Assembly (NCBI RefSeq): GCF_008806975.1
Contig: NZ_CP031728.1
Location: 3,803,501 to 3,867,500, forward strand
Source: Cellvibrio sp. KY-GH-1
GTDB taxonomy: Bacteria; Pseudomonadota; Gammaproteobacteria; Pseudomonadales; Cellvibrionaceae
Reading direction: 5' to 3'
DNA: 64,000 bases
Position numbers and translations under genes: made by a program. Shown here one piece after another: positions 9,439-18,130 of this stretch. Below the pieces are notes generated by a model. It was not told the origin of the DNA. It saw nothing but the letters and a program-made list of their open reading frames with translations, and did no database searches. Position 1 is the first letter of the stretch, and each line of letters begins with the position of its first letter.

Positions 9439-10016
9439 GGAGCGGTACGCGTCACTTTACCCGTTGTCAGCTGGATACGAGTAGCGTCGCCATTGGCTTC
9501 GGCAATATCCAACTGTTCGGTAATTTCATGCCCCTGCAGCTCAATTTTTTTGATGTAGGCCGCTAGATTCGGTGAACGAGGAACCAGAATAATTTGCCAT
9601 TTGGTGCTGGAACCAGCACTGGTAGCCACGAAGTACTCGTTGAGCGCAGCCAGATCGCCGGCAATGACACCGGAAAAGATGCGGGCAATAACTTCTGCGC
9701 CAGCTGCCGGCCCCTGCCCTTCCAGCAATGACTTGCCCTGGGCATCCTCAAATTTGATAGTTCCGGCACTGATCTGCAAACTGTTGCGCACCGGTTCTAG
9801 CGTTTCCCAAAGCACTCCCACCTTGCGATCGAAAGAGAATTTGCCCGTGGAAGTGATAGGGACGGGTAGTACTGCAATCGACTTGGTCTGGACAAAACTG
9901 CCCTCTAAGGTCTGGATGGCCACGCTACGACGGGTCAACTCGGCAAGCAGATCGGCATCGGCCTGGGCAATGGTTGTAACGGCCAGCAAGCAACTGGCCA
10001 AAATAAGTCTTAACAT
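9435..10016 (-). CDS. apeL: LolA-like periplasmic carrier protein
   Basis: 193 residues with a cleavable signal peptide (MLRLILASCLLAVTTIAQA). The mature protein follows the LolA pattern, including TLEGSFVQTKSIAVLPVPITS and GVLWETLEPV, a half-barrel that shields a lipid tail. It is encoded between a thioesterase (7-base overlap) and the MMPL exporter (4-base overlap). The inferred task is carrying the aryl polyene or its lipid across the periplasm. It is not the housekeeping LolA, which is normally next to ftsK/lolA genes. Confidence 0.82.
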   Translation of the reverse strand: MLRLILASCLLAVTTIAQADADLLAELTRRSVAIQTLEGSFVQTKSIAVLPVPITSTGKFSFDRKVGVLWETLEPVRNSLQISAGTIKFEDAQGKSLLEGQGPAAGAEVIARIFSGVIAGDLAALNEYFVATSAGSSTKWQIILVPRSPNLAAYIKKIELQGHEITEQLDIAEANGDATRIQLTTGKVTRTAP

Positions 10017-10450
10017 CCGATTACCCCAAGTTTTTCCAACAAAATAGGCGGCGATGCGAGCGACATTTCGCCGGTTGCCAGACTTACGGCCACCTGATCA
10101 GTACTGCCTTTGGTAAGCCGTGAACCAGTGGCAGCGTCACTAATCAGGTATTGGATCCGCAGGCGATTTTCCCAATCTTCAACCCAGGCAGAGACAATGA
10201 CCCGCTGCTGGAACTTCAGCGGCTGGACGTAGCGGATATGCATATCGATAACAGGCCAGGAATAACCGGAATCGCGCATCTGGCGATAGTTGTAATCCAG
10301 CTGGTCAAATAGTTTGCAACGCGCAATTTCTAAATAGCGCGCATAGTGGCCATGCCAAGCCACTTCCATCATATCCACATCGTGAAACGGAATTTCCAAT
10401 TCCACACTGGCACGCCAAGCTTCGGGGATAACCTTATCCTTGCGTGCCAT
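10010..10450 (-). CDS. apeK: 4-hydroxybenzoyl-CoA-type thioesterase, APE locus
   Basis: 146 residues from ATG 10450, chosen because GAGGGG sits 7 bases upstream; two further starts at 10456 and 10465 are less well spaced. It has the 4HBT hotdog signature FHDVDMMEVAWHGHYARYLE, with the catalytic aspartate in HDVD and the WHGHYARYLE helix. It could release the chain from ACP or clear stalled intermediates. It overlaps the ammonia-lyase stop by 17 bases. Confidence 0.85.
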   Translation of the reverse strand: MARKDKVIPEAWRASVELEIPFHDVDMMEVAWHGHYARYLEIARCKLFDQLDYNYRQMRDSGYSWPVIDMHIRYVQPLKFQQRVIVSAWVEDWENRLRIQYLISDAATGSRLTKGSTDQVAVSLATGEMSLASPPILLEKLGVIGC

Positions 10451-12008
10451 CGTCATTCCCCTCACGATAAAGGCTCAGCCCCTGCGCCTGAATACGGGCG
10501 ATCAACTGGCGCAATTCCCCTTCCAGCGCACGATCTTCGGCTAAAAAGCCGTGTACGGTGCGAATTTCTTCAAAGGTGGTTTTTAGTCCACCCTCAATTC
10601 CATGTTCGCTATTGCCTGCTTGCTGACGCAACTCAAGCCCCTGGCAAGCCGCCAGCAAGACTGCCGCTGCAACCTGCTCAGTCAATTGCAACACGCGCAA
10701 GCAATCGCGCGCCGCGATAGTTCCCATACTGACCTTGTCCTGATTGTGACATTCCGTTGAGCGCGAAAATACGCTAGCGGGCATAGTGAGTTTCAACGCC
10801 TCAGCGGTCCAGGCAGACACGCCGATTTGCACGGCTTTAAACCCGTGATTTATCGCACGGCGCTCCAGCGGCGCACCGGACAGATTCGCGGGTAAACCAT
10901 GGTTGAATTTGGGATCAACCAATTGCGCCAGTTGGCGATCCAACAAATCAGCGATGTTAGCGACGGCATTTTTCATAGTGTCCATGACAAAGGCGATGTG
11001 CCCGCCGTAAAAATGTCCACCGTGCAGTACGTGCTCGCCTTCCCCATCAATAATCGGATTATCGTTGGCACTATTGAGTTCATTTTCTATGAACTGGCGC
11101 CACCAGGGCAGGCTATCCACCGCCACACCAATCACGTGGGGTGCACAACGCAGGGAATAGCGGTCTTGCAGACGGTTGGGATTGCGCGGCGGTTCGCCCG
11201 CATGCAAATCCTCACGTAACCAGGCTGCCACTTGCTGCTGGCCGGGATGGGGTTTTACCGCAAACAGCAACTCATCGAAGTGATGGGCGTTGCCCTGGGC
11301 AGCCACAGTCATCAACGCCGTGATCCGGGTTGCCAGTTTGGTCAGGTAGTCAGTCCGCTCAAATGCCAGACAGGCCAACGCCGTCATAACCGCCGTGCCA
11401 TTCATCAAGGCCAAACCTTCCTTCGGGCGCAACTTGAGCGGTTTGATATCCAGCTCGCTAAACACCTCAGCGGTGTTGCGGCGCACGCCCCGTAAATAGA
11501 CTTCACGTTCACCACAAAGCACTGCCGCGACATAAGAAAGCGGGGTTAGATCACCACTGGCCCCCACCGAACCTTCTTCGGGGATAATTGGCACTATGTC
11601 CCGCTGCAAGAGCGTCACCAGTTGCTGCAGCAGGCCATAACTTACCCCTGAATACCCGCGCGTCAGCGATGTCAGGCGCACCGCCAGGACAGCCCGCCCG
11701 GCTACCGGCGAAAGCTCCGCACCCAATCCACAACCGTGAAAGGTATACAAGTGCTGGGGTAACTGCTCCACCAGCTCGCGCGGGATATGCGTGGTGCAGG
11801 AGTCGCCATAACCGGTAGTTACGCCATAAATCACGCCGTCTTCCTGCAGTAAACGGTCAAGGAATCTGGCCCCTTGTTCAATGCGCTGGATAAACTCTGG
11901 CGAATTGCCCAAAACGGGGGGGCGACGCTGGTGCGCGGTGGCAAGTATGTCCTCGATGCTCAAGCGTTGACTATCGAAGACCAGAGGGGTGCTGACTGGG
12001 TGACTCAT
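10434..12008 (-). CDS. Aromatic amino acid ammonia-lyase (HAL/PAL/TAL family)
   Basis: 524 residues. The self-forming MIO cofactor comes from A150-S151-G152 in GSVGASGDLTPLS, and the catalytic tyrosine is Y61 in VIYGVTTGYGD. By-eye alignment of the substrate loop QHLYTFHGCGLG puts F90-H91 at the selectivity position, unlike S-H of histidine lyases, H-L of classic tyrosine lyases and F-L of phenylalanine lyases. The gene is translationally coupled to the acyltransferase upstream (ATGA) and lies inside the pigment operon. It is therefore more likely to make the cinnamoyl or coumaroyl starter than to degrade histidine. No other hut gene is near. The true substrate is not provable by eye. Confidence 0.85.
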   Translation of the reverse strand: MSHPVSTPLVFDSQRLSIEDILATAHQRRPPVLGNSPEFIQRIEQGARFLDRLLQEDGVIYGVTTGYGDSCTTHIPRELVEQLPQHLYTFHGCGLGAELSPVAGRAVLAVRLTSLTRGYSGVSYGLLQQLVTLLQRDIVPIIPEEGSVGASGDLTPLSYVAAVLCGEREVYLRGVRRNTAEVFSELDIKPLKLRPKEGLALMNGTAVMTALACLAFERTDYLTKLATRITALMTVAAQGNAHHFDELLFAVKPHPGQQQVAAWLREDLHAGEPPRNPNRLQDRYSLRCAPHVIGVAVDSLPWWRQFIENELNSANDNPIIDGEGEHVLHGGHFYGGHIAFVMDTMKNAVANIADLLDRQLAQLVDPKFNHGLPANLSGAPLERRAINHGFKAVQIGVSAWTAEALKLTMPASVFSRSTECHNQDKVSMGTIAARDCLRVLQLTEQVAAAVLLAACQGLELRQQAGNSEHGIEGGLKTTFEEIRTVHGFLAEDRALEGELRQLIARIQAQGLSLYREGNDDGTQG

Positions 12009-13009
12009 GTTGATCCTTTATTGCTCTCCGACGCTTTTTTCAAGGTCGGATTAGTAGGTTGCGACACAGACGGGGTGACGGATGGCAAATGCCAAAAATC
12101 AAAAAAATTAAACCACTGCAACGGCTCGCGCCGGCAAAAGTATTCCAGTCGCTCTGCATAAGTTTGCGCGAGCTGTGTCAGCTGCTCACGGCGATGCGAA
12201 CGGGATACCTGCACAGCGGCACTCAGTTGCTGAAAATATATCTGGTAACGGCCCTGCTCGCGCAGGCAAAAAAGCGCGATTAATGGCGTACGTAGAATCG
12301 CGGCCAACATGAACGGCCCAACCGGCAAGGGGGCCTGATCACCCAGAAAATCTACCGACAAGCAATTCTCTGGATGCGTGACTGCCACCCGATCACCCGC
12401 AATTGCAATAAACTCGCCGCGCTCCGCGCGCTCGCTCAACATCATTGCGGTTGCGGGAGTAATCTCGGTTACCTGGATAATATCGATATTGCTCTGCCCC
12501 ACCTGTTCTTCCAGCAGGCGATTGAATTTTTGTGCGTGCTTGGTATGCATCAACACAGTCAGCCGCATAGTCGCGTGACGCGCTGAAAGGCAGCGACAGA
12601 TTTCAAAGTTGCCCAGGTGGGAAATCAAAAAAAGCGCTCCCTGTTTGCGGGCCATTAGGTCTTCAATCAGCTCGTCATTGTGGATAACAACATCCGCCAA
12701 TTTGATGCGCCCCATCCACACACCCAACTTATCAATCAATGCCAAACCAAAAGACCAAAAATGGGCGAATCCCAAGCGCCAGGCATTTCCTGTTTGAGGA
12801 GTGAACCCTGGTATCGCACGCTGCAGATATGCCTGGGAATGCTGGCGCGCGTCCCGGCGAAACAAAAAGAAATAGACCATTACTGGAAACAGGAACAGTT
12901 TGAACAGGGGGGCTCCGCCAAGTTTGTAACACCCCAGCAAAAAGCGCATTCCAGTGGTTGCGCCAGCCTCGCTGATATTGGCCCAGTGGGTTTGGTGTTC
13001 GCCGCTCAC
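12005..13009 (-). CDS. LpxL/HtrB-like lipid acyltransferase, APE locus
   Basis: 334 residues starting at GTG 13009, which overlaps the glycosyltransferase stop as GTGA. The N-terminal HWANISEAGATTGMRFLL is typical of the LpxL-like proteins in APE loci. The acceptor motif HLGNFE (HX4E) lies near residue 131, followed by LPVGPFMLA. It should move an acyl chain, possibly the polyene itself, onto a glycosylated lipid carrier. In some APE loci this domain is fused behind a glycosyltransferase as one protein (ApeJ); here the two are separate genes. Confidence 0.82.
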   Translation of the reverse strand: MSGEHQTHWANISEAGATTGMRFLLGCYKLGGAPLFKLFLFPVMVYFFLFRRDARQHSQAYLQRAIPGFTPQTGNAWRLGFAHFWSFGLALIDKLGVWMGRIKLADVVIHNDELIEDLMARKQGALFLISHLGNFEICRCLSARHATMRLTVLMHTKHAQKFNRLLEEQVGQSNIDIIQVTEITPATAMMLSERAERGEFIAIAGDRVAVTHPENCLSVDFLGDQAPLPVGPFMLAAILRTPLIALFCLREQGRYQIYFQQLSAAVQVSRSHRREQLTQLAQTYAERLEYFCRREPLQWFNFFDFWHLPSVTPSVSQPTNPTLKKASESNKGST

Positions 13010-13767
13010 TCAACCTCCGCTTTGAACTTTTGCAGTAACAGGCGTGGCAAACGCCACAACATGCCGAAAAATAACCGTGTATGCATCCAGGAAATTAATT
13101 TGTTATCGCGCCAGGCCAAAAAATGGGAAACCCCATTTTCCGGATAGATAACTCGCGTTGAAAGCTGATGGATAGGCCAATGGCGCCAGCGCCAACGGAC
13201 CATAAATTCGGAATCAAAGTCCATGCGATCGCCCATAGGTTCTTCGGCCAGCAAACGGCATGAGCGCTGCAAAGGATAGACACGAAAACCACACATGGAA
13301 TCCTTGATGACGAGCGAAAGCGTATTAATCCAAACCCAAACATGCGTCAGATAACGACCATACAGGCGCCCTTTGGGTACCGAGTCATCATATTCCGGCA
13401 TACCCGCTATCAGACACCCGGGGCGAGCTTCGGCCAGACGCAGAAACCCTGGTATGTCATCGGTGTTGTGCTGGCCATCTGCATCAATTTGCAACGCATG
13501 GCTAAACCCCAGTTGAGCCGCCGCCTGCATGCCGGTTTTCAGCGCAGCACCCTTACCGCCATTGTGGGGCCGCTCTATCAGATGCACCTGATCCATCTCG
13601 CGTGCGAGCTGGCGCATTACTTTTTTGCACGCCTCATTACTGCCATCATCAACCATGACTACCGGCAGTCCTAGCCTGCGGATACTCGCCAGAGTCAGCC
13701 CAAGTACCTGCTCATGGTTGAACACGGGCACCAGAGCACAGGGGTTAAACAAGCTCGAACCCGACAT
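13006..13767 (-). CDS. Family 2 glycosyltransferase, APE locus
   Basis: 253 residues. A GT-A fold is shown by ALVPVFNHEQVL, the nucleotide-sugar motif VMVDDGSNEAC and the metal-binding LQIDADGQHNTDD. SMCGFRVYP follows, as in dolichyl-phosphate-mannose synthase-like enzymes. No membrane helix is obvious apart from a hydrophobic C-terminal stretch. It shares one base with the ligase stop (TGATG) and four with the next acyltransferase. The likely role is adding a sugar to the lipid anchor of the polyene, in concert with the acyltransferases at 12005 and 16665. The donor sugar is unknown. Confidence 0.83.
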   Translation of the reverse strand: MSGSSLFNPCALVPVFNHEQVLGLTLASIRRLGLPVVMVDDGSNEACKKVMRQLAREMDQVHLIERPHNGGKGAALKTGMQAAAQLGFSHALQIDADGQHNTDDIPGFLRLAEARPGCLIAGMPEYDDSVPKGRLYGRYLTHVWVWINTLSLVIKDSMCGFRVYPLQRSCRLLAEEPMGDRMDFDSEFMVRWRWRHWPIHQLSTRVIYPENGVSHFLAWRDNKLISWMHTRLFFGMLWRLPRLLLQKFKAEVE

Positions 13768-15497
13768 CAGTTAACCCTCCGGGTAAACGCTACGCGGCCA
13801 CTGGCATGGGCAACTGGTGCTGAATCAGGACCACTGGTGTAAGCGAAGTAAAGCTTGTTCTTCTCCGATTGATATTCCAGCGACAACGCCAGTGACTGGT
13901 TTGCGCAAATTACCTGCTGAAACTTCAAGACTTCCAGCGCGCCAAATTCACCCAAATCCCCCCAGTGCTGACGCGCATAGTGAACCGCCCAATGGGTTTG
14001 AACTACACCGGGTAATACTGGCCGACCGGGGAAATGACCATCGAAATAATACAAATTAGCGGGCACGAACAACTTGAGCGATAGGGTATTTGTCTCCGCC
14101 GTACGTTCAAGCAGCTCTGGCAAACGCGGTAATTCGGCGTCGGTAAACAACGCCTGCAGATCGTCCAGCGTGGTTTTGCCTTGGCGATTACAAGGCAATT
14201 GAGCCATGTAGCGCCAATACCTAGGTATTGCCACCCTGTCACACAGGCCATCTAACGCCTGTTTGAATATCTGGTTAAGTGCGAACTTACCCTGATCCAC
14301 CAACTGCTTGTTACCCGCGTTATTAAGCACCAGCACCGCGCCCAAACGCTCACCGCGATCGGGCAGCAGTAACAGACGCACTTGCGCTACCAGAGGATGT
14401 CGCTCCAGGATCTGTTCAATGGCTGTCAGCGAAATCCGTTTGCCACCTACTTTGACTATACGATCGGCGCGACCACATAACTCAAACTGCCCCTCCCCCA
14501 CTAAACGCGCTGCATCGGCGCTGGTAAACCATTCTGCATCGGCAAGGTGAGGGCTGCGTACCTGCAGCAAGCCGTCAGCTTCCGCCAAACGAACCTCAAC
14601 CCCCGGCAGGCATCGCCAGATATCGTCTTTATCCTGTTCACGCCACGCGATACCACCGGTTTCGGTGCTGCCATAAATCTCGCTCACCGGGCAGTGCAAC
14701 CGGCGTAAAACCTCCAGGGAGGCTTCGCGCCGCAATGGAGCTCCCGAGGAAAAAACAGCCGTTAACTGCGCATTGAGTGGCCAATCCAGCGGTGGAATAC
14801 GCCCCAAATGCGCCGGGCTACTAATAATCGCCAACGGTTTCCCTGTACCCGCTAACTGTGCCAATTCTTCCCAGTAATCGCATTCATAGCGACTAAAACA
14901 GCGGCCTGCACAGAGCGGCCAGAGCAACCTGAACAAGAGTCCATAAATGTGGTGATGTGAAACACTGGTAGCAATACGCGCGCCGGCAAGCTGCGCGCCC
15001 CACAGCGTATCCAGGGCACGCAACTCCGTGTTTAACTGCGCAAAGCTTTTGTTGATCGCAACTGGCGCCCCTGATGAGCCGGAGGTGTAGAGTGTCAATG
15101 CAGCTTGCGGCAAAGTGACTGGCGCCAAGCGAGCCAATTCCCGCGGCTCCACTTCGGAGTCGGGTTGAAGGCGATGCGGAAGATCAAAGTCGCCGGCAAA
15201 GTCACTGGTCAACTTGGCCGCCCGGGAAAGAGTATCCGGGAGGTTGTTCGCTGGGATCAAGGCCTGCTTCCCCTGACGCCAGAGGGCAACTAACGCCGCA
15301 GCAAACTCAACACTATCGCGCAGGTATAATGCGACTATCTGACTTTTTAGCGGTGTGAAAACTGTTTCCCATGCCGAAATGCGCAAACTAAACTGGCCCC
15401 AACTCAATTCACTGTTGGCGTCAAACGCCAGTGGTTGGTGAGCGGGAAAAGCATTGCCGGGATTGGCAATCAACTCAGGTAGATTAATTATCGGCAT
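13767..15497 (-). CDS. apeH: Aryl acyl-ACP ligase fused to a hotdog dehydratase-like domain
   Basis: 576 residues. Residues 1-440 form an AMP-dependent ligase: phosphate loop LTLYTSGSSGAPVAINKS, adenine motif IYGSTETGGIAWR, hinge RIVKVGGKRISLTAIE. Residues from about 465 read like FabA/FabZ, with FDGHFPGRPVLPGVVQTHW containing the catalytic histidine. The ligase half should activate the aryl starter and load it on ACP; the C-terminal half corresponds to the separately encoded dehydratase ApeI of other species. Here they form one chain. There is a 56-base gap to the upstream gene, the widest inside the operon, which might hold an internal processing or regulatory site. Confidence 0.85.
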   Translation of the reverse strand: MPIINLPELIANPGNAFPAHQPLAFDANSELSWGQFSLRISAWETVFTPLKSQIVALYLRDSVEFAAALVALWRQGKQALIPANNLPDTLSRAAKLTSDFAGDFDLPHRLQPDSEVEPRELARLAPVTLPQAALTLYTSGSSGAPVAINKSFAQLNTELRALDTLWGAQLAGARIATSVSHHHIYGLLFRLLWPLCAGRCFSRYECDYWEELAQLAGTGKPLAIISSPAHLGRIPPLDWPLNAQLTAVFSSGAPLRREASLEVLRRLHCPVSEIYGSTETGGIAWREQDKDDIWRCLPGVEVRLAEADGLLQVRSPHLADAEWFTSADAARLVGEGQFELCGRADRIVKVGGKRISLTAIEQILERHPLVAQVRLLLLPDRGERLGAVLVLNNAGNKQLVDQGKFALNQIFKQALDGLCDRVAIPRYWRYMAQLPCNRQGKTTLDDLQALFTDAELPRLPELLERTAETNTLSLKLFVPANLYYFDGHFPGRPVLPGVVQTHWAVHYARQHWGDLGEFGALEVLKFQQVICANQSLALSLEYQSEKNKLYFAYTSGPDSAPVAHASGRVAFTRRVN

Positions 15498-15553
15498 GTA
15501 ACTGCGTTTATCTCAATTTATTGCACTCACGGGTCTACCGTGAGCATTGTTAC

Positions 15554-16147
15554 TTAAGGCTCGAGCCTGGTGTTTGCTTTATGCTTGTACTCAACCCATT
15601 TGCGCAGCGGGTATTCGCCAACCAACAGGATTCCAATGGCAAGATAAGACAGCAAGCCGTTATACAACGCCCATAATTCGTCACTGGCATAGACAGTAGC
15701 GAAGGCTATCGCCCCGTTCGCGACAAAGAAACCACACCAGACCCAGGTAACCTTGCGCGTATAGGCTATAGCGTAAGAAGGTAAATCCGCGTGTTGCAGG
15801 CGAGCGAAGCGCTCTATAACCGTCGGCGGACGCCACAGACTCAATCCAAACACCATGAGTAATACCAGACTGACCAATACCGGATAAAACTTCAGGCCAA
15901 TCGACGAACCACTCGCCAGGGTCACCAGAGTTGCAATAACGGCCGCAAGTAATAGCCAAAGGTTATGAGATTGCGCAACGCCAACACCAAGTACTTTGAC
16001 CAGCAGTAAACGAGCACCGACAACCACTAATAAAATCACTGCCAACCAACGTGGCCCTAAAAAATCGAGGCCGACGTAAACTAACAGCGGGTACAGAATT
16101 AGCACCCCGCCAACGATTATCCCCGGCCAGCGCCCCGAGGGCTTCAT
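15554..16147 (-). CDS. apeG: Small integral membrane protein of the APE locus
   Basis: 197 residues from ATG 16147 (TGATG with the ACP stop); GTG at 16150 would also fit. There are about five to six hydrophobic helices (IIVGGVLILYPLLVYVGLDF, a second near LAVILLVVVGARLLLV, and pairs later). The segment LWRPPTVIERFARLQH is conserved-looking in the DUF-type membrane proteins of APE and flexirubin loci. The function is unknown; a scaffold for the assembly line at the membrane or a lipid-handling partner would fit. I see no catalytic motif. Confidence 0.72.
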   Translation of the reverse strand: MKPSGRWPGIIVGGVLILYPLLVYVGLDFLGPRWLAVILLVVVGARLLLVKVLGVGVAQSHNLWLLLAAVIATLVTLASGSSIGLKFYPVLVSLVLLMVFGLSLWRPPTVIERFARLQHADLPSYAIAYTRKVTWVWCGFFVANGAIAFATVYASDELWALYNGLLSYLAIGILLVGEYPLRKWVEYKHKANTRLEP

Positions 16148-16401
16148 CACTCAGCCTTGTCCATCAGCTCGCTTACAGCATTGACAATATCTTCAACGGT
16201 GCGCACTGCCTTGAAATCTTCCGGGCTGATTTTTTTCCCGACGAATTTCTTTAGTTCCACGACCAGATCAATTGCATCAATACTGTCGATATCCAAATCG
16301 TCCCCCAAATGGGATTCAAGGTGGATCTCTTTGGGATCAAGGTCAAACAGATCGGCCAGGGTTGTTACTACATGCTCAAAAATCGCATTCTTGTCTGCCA
16401 T
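16147..16401 (-). CDS. apeF: Acyl carrier protein 2, APE locus
   Basis: 84 residues from ATG 16401, supported by AAGGAG 8 bases upstream; the longer open frame has no family similarity. The phosphopantetheine serine is in DDLDIDSIDAIDLV. The protein is strongly acidic with the usual four-helix ACP pattern. It carries the starter or the growing chain between the ketosynthases, reductase and dehydratase of the operon. It follows ACP 1 after 10 bases. The two ACPs differ clearly in sequence, suggesting separate loading and extension roles. Confidence 0.9.
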   Translation of the reverse strand: MADKNAIFEHVVTTLADLFDLDPKEIHLESHLGDDLDIDSIDAIDLVVELKKFVGKKISPEDFKAVRTVEDIVNAVSELMDKAE

Positions 16402-16411
16402 GGCACACTCC

Positions 16412-16687
16412 TTACTTGGTACGGCGATCCGCGACCAGCGCGCAGAGGTTTTGAATACTAGCGAAATGCTTGCGGGTTTCTTCCGCCTCGGCATCCAGCT
16501 TGACCCCATAGCGTTTCTGCAACGCGACGCCCAGCTCAAGTGCGTCAATGGAATCCAGCCCTAAACCGGTAACGAACAGTGGGGCAGAATCGTCTATGTC
16601 ATCCGCACTGATATCTTCCAAGTCCAGCGTCTCAATAATCAGTTGTTTCAGCTCCAATGCCAAATCAGTTACAAATGGGTTTGTCAT
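16412..16687 (-). CDS. apeE: Acyl carrier protein 1, APE locus
   Basis: 91 residues. The 4'-phosphopantetheine attachment serine lies in GLGLDSIDALELG. The N-terminus (ALELKQLIIETLDLEDIS) and acidic composition fit an ACP. The start overlaps the acyltransferase gene by 23 bases, so translation is probably coupled. In APE biosynthesis one ACP is known to be loaded with the aryl starter and to carry the polyene intermediates; which of the two here does so is not decidable from sequence. Confidence 0.88.
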   Translation of the reverse strand: MTNPFVTDLALELKQLIIETLDLEDISADDIDDSAPLFVTGLGLDSIDALELGVALQKRYGVKLDAEAEETRKHFASIQNLCALVADRRTK

Positions 16688-17447
16688 TTGCTCGTATTTC
16701 CTCAGTAAAGTAATCCTGCAAGTCTTGCGTCAATTGACGCGCAGCTAATGCAGGCGTTTGTCGATCATAGGTAGAAACGGCTATATCCTGCCCCACCCGT
16801 AAAGTCATATGTAACTTGCGTGGCGGGATATGATACCACCGGTGCTTTTTGGTCAGTGTTAGGGGCTCGCATAAAATCGTGACCGGCGTGACCGCCGTGC
16901 CGGTGCGCAACGCTACATTGGCTGCACCGCGCTGGAATTTTAGGCCAGCGCCCGGTTGGGATCTGGTCCCTTCCGGAAAAATAATCAGTGCACTTCCTGC
17001 GGCAAGAGATTTACCTGCCGCCTCTACCAACTCAGCGCCTGAATCATTGGTTAAAAACCCGGTTAAGCGTAGATATCCCCGCATGGCAGGATTAGTCAGT
17101 AAACGCCCTTTTACTATGCAGTCCGGATTCGGAATAAACGCGATGAGAAAAACCACATCGATAAGGCAGGGGTGGTTCGCCAGCACCAACAGGCCCGGGC
17201 GCTGCAATAGTGTTTCGCCACTAATCTGCCAGCTGAGCACACCGAGAAATCGCAGCGTATGGATATAGAGACGAAAAGTGCGATGAATCAACAAGCGCGC
17301 GCGCCGCTGCCGCACGATTGGTGAACGCGAGGTCAATTTAATCCATGGGGACGCCAATAGCGGAATAAGCACACCGCCGATGCCAAACAGGGCAAAACTG
17401 AAGCCCGTCGCACATAATCGCCAGTAGTAGTTAATCGAATTGAACAT
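16665..17447 (-). CDS. apeD: 1-acylglycerol-3-phosphate acyltransferase-like protein (PlsC family)
   Basis: 260 residues. A membrane helix occupies residues 10-35. The acyltransferase motif is ANHPCLIDVVF (HX4D) and the phosphate-binding motif is IIFPEGTRSQ. It shares one base with the gene upstream (TGATG). In this setting it probably attaches a fatty chain to the lipid anchor of the pigment rather than making bulk phospholipid. A housekeeping plsC role is possible but unlikely given the tight coupling to the ketosynthase-like gene and the ACPs. Confidence 0.85.
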   Translation of the reverse strand: MFNSINYYWRLCATGFSFALFGIGGVLIPLLASPWIKLTSRSPIVRQRRARLLIHRTFRLYIHTLRFLGVLSWQISGETLLQRPGLLVLANHPCLIDVVFLIAFIPNPDCIVKGRLLTNPAMRGYLRLTGFLTNDSGAELVEAAGKSLAAGSALIIFPEGTRSQPGAGLKFQRGAANVALRTGTAVTPVTILCEPLTLTKKHRWYHIPPRKLHMTLRVGQDIAVSTYDRQTPALAARQLTQDLQDYFTEEIRANDKPICN

Positions 17448-18130
17448 CAGCTGGCACTGCGCTGAATTGACCAGACGCTGCCATTCGCGGGAAGAGTCAG
17501 GGTAGATAAGGTCGAGTCTTCAAGTAGGGTCAGTAGAGTCAACGACTGGGGATTGGCATCTGCTGCCTCTGTATTCTCAGCAACCTGGCCCGAACTGGTC
17601 AACGACCACTCGCTGCCCGCAGAAACCACTATTGCTAAAGCATAAGCGTGCTCAGGTTGGTTGACATGGAGTTTATAGAGGTCGGGCGGCGGCTCATCGC
17701 AAAATACGCAAAGCACCGGGCCGCCGTTAGCGTGGCACAAACCCAAAACTTCCAATAACGCGGGTATGAGGTCCTGGCGCCCGCCACTGATAGCCGTGAT
17801 ATTGGCAGTCAACCCCTGATGTATGGAGAAAAGCCCGGCAATCGCATTATGTACTGACAAACTGAACGCCGTCGGCGACATTGGCTCCGCGTGAGCAAGA
17901 TCCCGTAATAATCCCAGGGTACGATTAAGGTCGCCGTGGCGAGATACATACACCAAAGGCATGGAACCATGGGTGTCTACCAGCGGAATTATGACACTAA
18001 GCGCAGCGCGGCCCACCAGACTGAGACGACGTCTGAGCATAGCCGGAATGATGGTGACATCGGGCTGTGAATCCGCCGCCCGAGCAGACCAAGCCTTCCA
18101 GCCAAGGATATTGAAACCTAGCGCTGACAT
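17447..18130 (-). CDS. apeC: Short ketosynthase-like (chain-length-factor) protein, first gene of the APE operon
   Basis: 227 residues from ATG 18130; the frame is open to 18196, but the family begins close to GFNILGWKAWSAR. It matches the short N-terminal ketoacyl-synthase family (about half the length of a full ketosynthase), with VSRHGDLNRTLGLLRDL and PTAFSLSVHNAIAGL. The usual active-site cysteine motif is absent, so it cannot condense by itself. In known APE systems such a protein forms a heterodimer with a ketosynthase and sets chain length; that is the expected role with the protein of 4234-5409. Confidence 0.8.
   Translation of the reverse strand: MSALGFNILGWKAWSARAADSQPDVTIIPAMLRRRLSLVGRAALSVIIPLVDTHGSMPLVYVSRHGDLNRTLGLLRDLAHAEPMSPTAFSLSVHNAIAGLFSIHQGLTANITAISGGRQDLIPALLEVLGLCHANGGPVLCVFCDEPPPDLYKLHVNQPEHAYALAIVVSAGSEWSLTSSGQVAENTEAADANPQSLTLLTLLEDSTLSTLTLPANGSVWSIQRSAS

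Noticed and set aside
10434..12008. HutH of a histidine utilisation pathway
   Set aside because: No hutU, hutI, hutG or hutC is nearby, and the gene is coupled inside the pigment operon.
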